DNA from: an uncultured Eubacterium sp.
GTDB lineage: Bacteria; Bacillota; Clostridia; Lachnospirales; Lachnospiraceae
Reading direction: 5' to 3'
NCBI GenBank assembly: GCA_910586445.1
Contig: CAJUHV010000110.1
Span: forward strand, 1-7,755
Length of the DNA: 7,755 bases
The notes under the pieces are model-generated. The model saw only the letters and a program-made list of their open reading frames with translations. It had not been told where the DNA came from and ran no database searches. Of the stretch, positions 6,436 to 7,755 are shown piece after piece. How positions within the stretch are numbered: the first letter of the stretch is position 1; each line of letters opens with the position of its first letter. The translations under genes and the position numbers were made by a program.

Positions 6436-6457
6436 TGTGCCATTTCTGTGCCATTTC
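6436..6457. repeat. Perfect tandem 11-bp repeat beside the integrase end
   Basis: TGTGCCATTTC occurs twice back to back (6436-6446 and 6447-6457), 4 bp beyond the integrase stop codon and upstream of pyrE. Tn916-type integrases bind short direct repeats in the arms of their element with the N-terminal domain. Two head-to-tail 11-mers next to int fit such arm-type sites. That role is inferred. The element-chromosome junction would then lie between here and pyrE. Confidence 0.6.
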
Positions 6458-6461
6458 CATT

Positions 6462-7240
6462 TTACCCTACTTGTATCCTTTTTTCATATTGCTCTACACC
6501 TTCAAATAAAGACTCCTTAGTAACATGCATATACAAATCTGTTGTAAGTTGAAGCTGTGTATGGCCAAGCAGTGCTGATATCGTTTTCATATAGAACCTC
6601 TGCTTCCAAGCATCTTGCTGCAAAAGTATGCCTAAAACAATGTGGGGTGAATTTTTCAAAAACCAAGTCAGGGTTATTCTTATGTATTCTTTCGTTCATT
6701 ATCAGTTCTTTAATTATTGACTGCCTTCTGCATTACAATCAAATTTAACTGGTTTAATTTCCTCTATCCTAGAGCGTGTTTGAAAAATGCTTTCTGTGAG
6801 ATGTGCTTCACACTTAGTGGAGAATTTATCCCAAATTTATGAGGCATAGCGGGCTATGTTGATTAAATTTGGGATGAATTATCCGCAAAGTGGGGAGTGC
6901 AGATCACAGGAATGATTTTTCAAACACGCTCTAGTTCTTTCTGAACACGCTTATAATGTCTGGTATATGTGTCTTTTGTATTATTTCTGCAATTTTTCTT
7001 ACATGTATTAATCCATTGCATAAACCATTCATCTAAAATCATATTTGTAACAACATTGATTTCCATTTCATCAGTATGTAACGCTTCGCGCATTTTCTTT
7101 TGTATGCCATTATACGCCTTATCATATATCACCTGTCTTTTCCCAAATCGATTTGTAAAACGTGCTTGATACAGGCCATCTTTTCTTTGACTAATACCTT
7201 TTCCCAGTTCTTTACCTTTTAATGACTTCCCCATATCCAT
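6462..7240 (-). pseudogene. Tn916-type tyrosine integrase, degraded and interrupted
   Basis: The N-terminal part (7240 to 6932) is intact in frame: GKELGKGISQRKDGLYQARF is the arm-binding domain, followed by LDEWFMQW and the start of the core-binding domain, ending in HYKRVQKEL. There the 160-bp hairpin element is inserted, adding E-R-V and a TGA. Beyond it the frame resumes as LG-stop-RKLNQLNLIVMQKAVNN-stop-RTDNERKNT, with TAG at 6764-6766 where Trp is expected and TAA at 6710-6712. About 150 residues are then missing, including the first catalytic Arg. The end of the catalytic domain follows: TPHCFRHTF (His-x-x-Arg), a one-base frameshift near 6591-6596, then LLGHTQ and LYMHV with the Tyr nucleophile. 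Intact relatives have about 385-400 residues. The start is one of two nearby ATGs (7240 or 7234) after AGAAAGGA. The gene cannot make a working recombinase. Confidence 0.9.
6770..6933. mobile_element. Complete 160-bp hairpin/MITE-like element inside the integrase pseudogene
   Basis: The element spans 6772-6931, with TA on each side (6770-6771 and 6932-6933) as the likely target duplication. The ends are a perfect 17-bp inverted repeat, GAGCGTGTTTGAAAAAT and its complement. The interior continues the pairing: 6828-6839 with 6864-6875 is a perfect 12-bp stem, and CATAG (6845-6849) pairs with CTATG (6854-6858) around a CGGG loop. The whole element can therefore fold into one imperfect hairpin. 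No coding sequence is present. TA duplication is typical of IS630/Tc1-type elements and also seen with some IS5-group elements, so the parent transposase is not settled. Confidence 0.88.
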
Positions 7241-7284
7241 CAATCCTTTCTGATTTGTGAGCAAACCAAAAAGATAAGTTTAGA

Positions 7285-7302
7285 TATACTTCGCTAAGTA
7301 TA
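7285..7302. other. Small stem-loop between integrase and excisionase remnants
   Basis: TATACTT (7285-7291) and AAGTATA (7296-7302) form a perfect 7-bp stem with a CGCT loop. Flanking bases extend it imperfectly (ATAAG at about 7274-7278 with CTTAT at about 7312-7316). It lies in the 7265-7416 gap, which is AT-rich and otherwise holds nothing I can name. A regulatory or processing hairpin between xis and int is possible. Confidence 0.4.
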
Positions 7303-7416
7303 ACACCAAATCTTATTACTTTCAACTCACAAATCCAAACTTTCAACGATAAATACGATTTTTAATGAAAAAAGTATTTATCATTTCTGATAACTTTTTT
7401 ACTTTATATTTTAAAT

Positions 7417-7600
7417 TTATATGGATTGTCGATCCAACCATTCATCAAGCTTATTCTTCTTCGCATACCATCGATTCCCTATCTGAACTCCAAATCCATT
7501 ACGACCTCTTAATAATTCTCTTGCTTTTGTCTGTCCTATTCCTAAATAATCACAAAATTCTTTGATTTTAATAATGCCTTTCCTGTTGTAATTCTGTCAT
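7417..7600 (-). pseudogene. Excisionase-like small DNA-binding protein, one-base frameshift
   Basis: The minus strand encodes IKIKEFCDYLGIGQTKARELL, then an RGRNGF turn and VQIGNRWYAKKNKLDEWLDRQSI before a TAA. This is the winged-helix/MerR-like fold of excisionases that lie just upstream of Tn916-type integrases and help Int excise the element. The frame has no ATG. A plausible beginning, MTELQQERH from the ATG at 7598-7600, is in another frame and hits a stop at once. Removing one T near 7569-7576 joins them into a 60-residue protein, and the 184-bp span fits 60 codons, a stop and one extra base. GGAGG at 7616-7620 is 9 nt before an ATA (7604-7606), which may be a mutated original ATG. It lies upstream of the integrase remnant on the same strand, as expected for xis-int. 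Confidence 0.75.
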
Positions 7601-7628
7601 GCTTATAAAAATCATCCTCCATTCAAAT

Positions 7629-7755
7629 TTAATGATCTCTCGGAATCTCTAAGCCAGTAATTTCAAGGCTTTCAGAATCCATTTTTATAAAATCCCCACT
7701 TTTGCTACGAAAATAAAACTCGTAGCCAGGAACTGAACCTTGACAACAAATGTTT
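7629..7755 (-). CDS. C-terminal fragment of an unrecognised protein (continues beyond window)
   Basis: An open minus-strand frame enters from the right edge and ends at TAA 7629-7631, giving 41 visible residues. They include CCQGSVPGYEFYFRSKSG, then DFIKMDSESLEITGLEIPRDH. Composition and codon use look like protein, and the stop is 28 bp before the excisionase-like start region, with GGAGG between them. I do not recognise the family. It is probably part of the integrative element, but it could be a fragment, since its neighbours are broken. Confidence 0.55.
   Translation of the reverse strand, partial: NICCQGSVPGYEFYFRSKSGDFIKMDSESLEITGLEIPRDH

Noticed and set aside
6372..6461. PyrR-type attenuator or clear promoter before pyrE
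   Set aside because: The 90 bp show no anti-terminator/terminator pair and no properly spaced -35/-10 pair. Only the tandem 11-mer and the ribosome binding site stand out.
7365..7565. Plus-strand frame of 66 codons
   Set aside because: It is a shadow of the excisionase-like reading frame on the minus strand, which has a recognisable DNA-binding pattern.

Overview
The window looks like a chromosomal segment of an anaerobic, low-to-moderate GC Firmicute, most likely a gut Clostridia of the Lachnospiraceae type. The reasons are [FeFe]-hydrogenase maturation genes (hydF and a TM1266-type regulator), a small membrane protein resembling DUF6142, a VanZ-like protein, purine-rich Shine-Dalgarno sites, and a Tn916-type integrase remnant. 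The lineage is an inference from gene content only. All recognised genes lie on the minus strand, so transcription runs from high to low coordinates.

Layout in transcription order. (1) 7755-6462 is an AT-rich remnant of an integrative element: the 3' end of an unrecognised gene, an excisionase-like gene broken by a one-base frameshift, and a tyrosine integrase broken by a 160-bp hairpin insertion, nonsense codons, an internal deletion and a frameshift. (2) 6371-2177 is a tightly packed, probably co-transcribed block: pyrE, a VanZ-like membrane protein, a small three-helix membrane protein, a large M29-type aminopeptidase and purE. The junctions are 15 bp, a 23-bp overlap, a 4-bp ATGA overlap and 52 bp. 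It combines one pyrimidine and one purine biosynthetic step with peptide and envelope functions. (3) 2176-1931 is an intergenic region with a stem-loop and a possible extended -10 promoter. (4) 1930-51 holds hydF and, after a repeat-filled gap, the TM1266-type regulator gene. HydF is the scaffold GTPase that assembles the diiron part of the [FeFe]-hydrogenase H-cluster. The hydrogenase, hydE and hydG are not in the window.

Three things stand out. First, a 160-bp non-coding element folds end to end into one hairpin, with 17-bp perfect terminal inverted repeats and TA at both edges. One complete copy sits in the integrase pseudogene. The end of a second copy opens the window and supplies the stop codon of the hydrogenase regulator. 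Second, both hydrogenase genes carry tandem repeats. A roughly 50-bp unit covering the start codon and first codons of the regulator is repeated four times upstream of it, and a 39-bp in-frame unit is repeated three times inside the HydF GTPase domain. Third, the integrase and excisionase ruins can be reconstructed step by step.

No CRISPR array, rRNA, tRNA or intact mobile-element gene was seen. No clearly new multi-gene system is evident; the most novel signals are the hairpin element and the repeat-amplified start region of the hydrogenase regulator.
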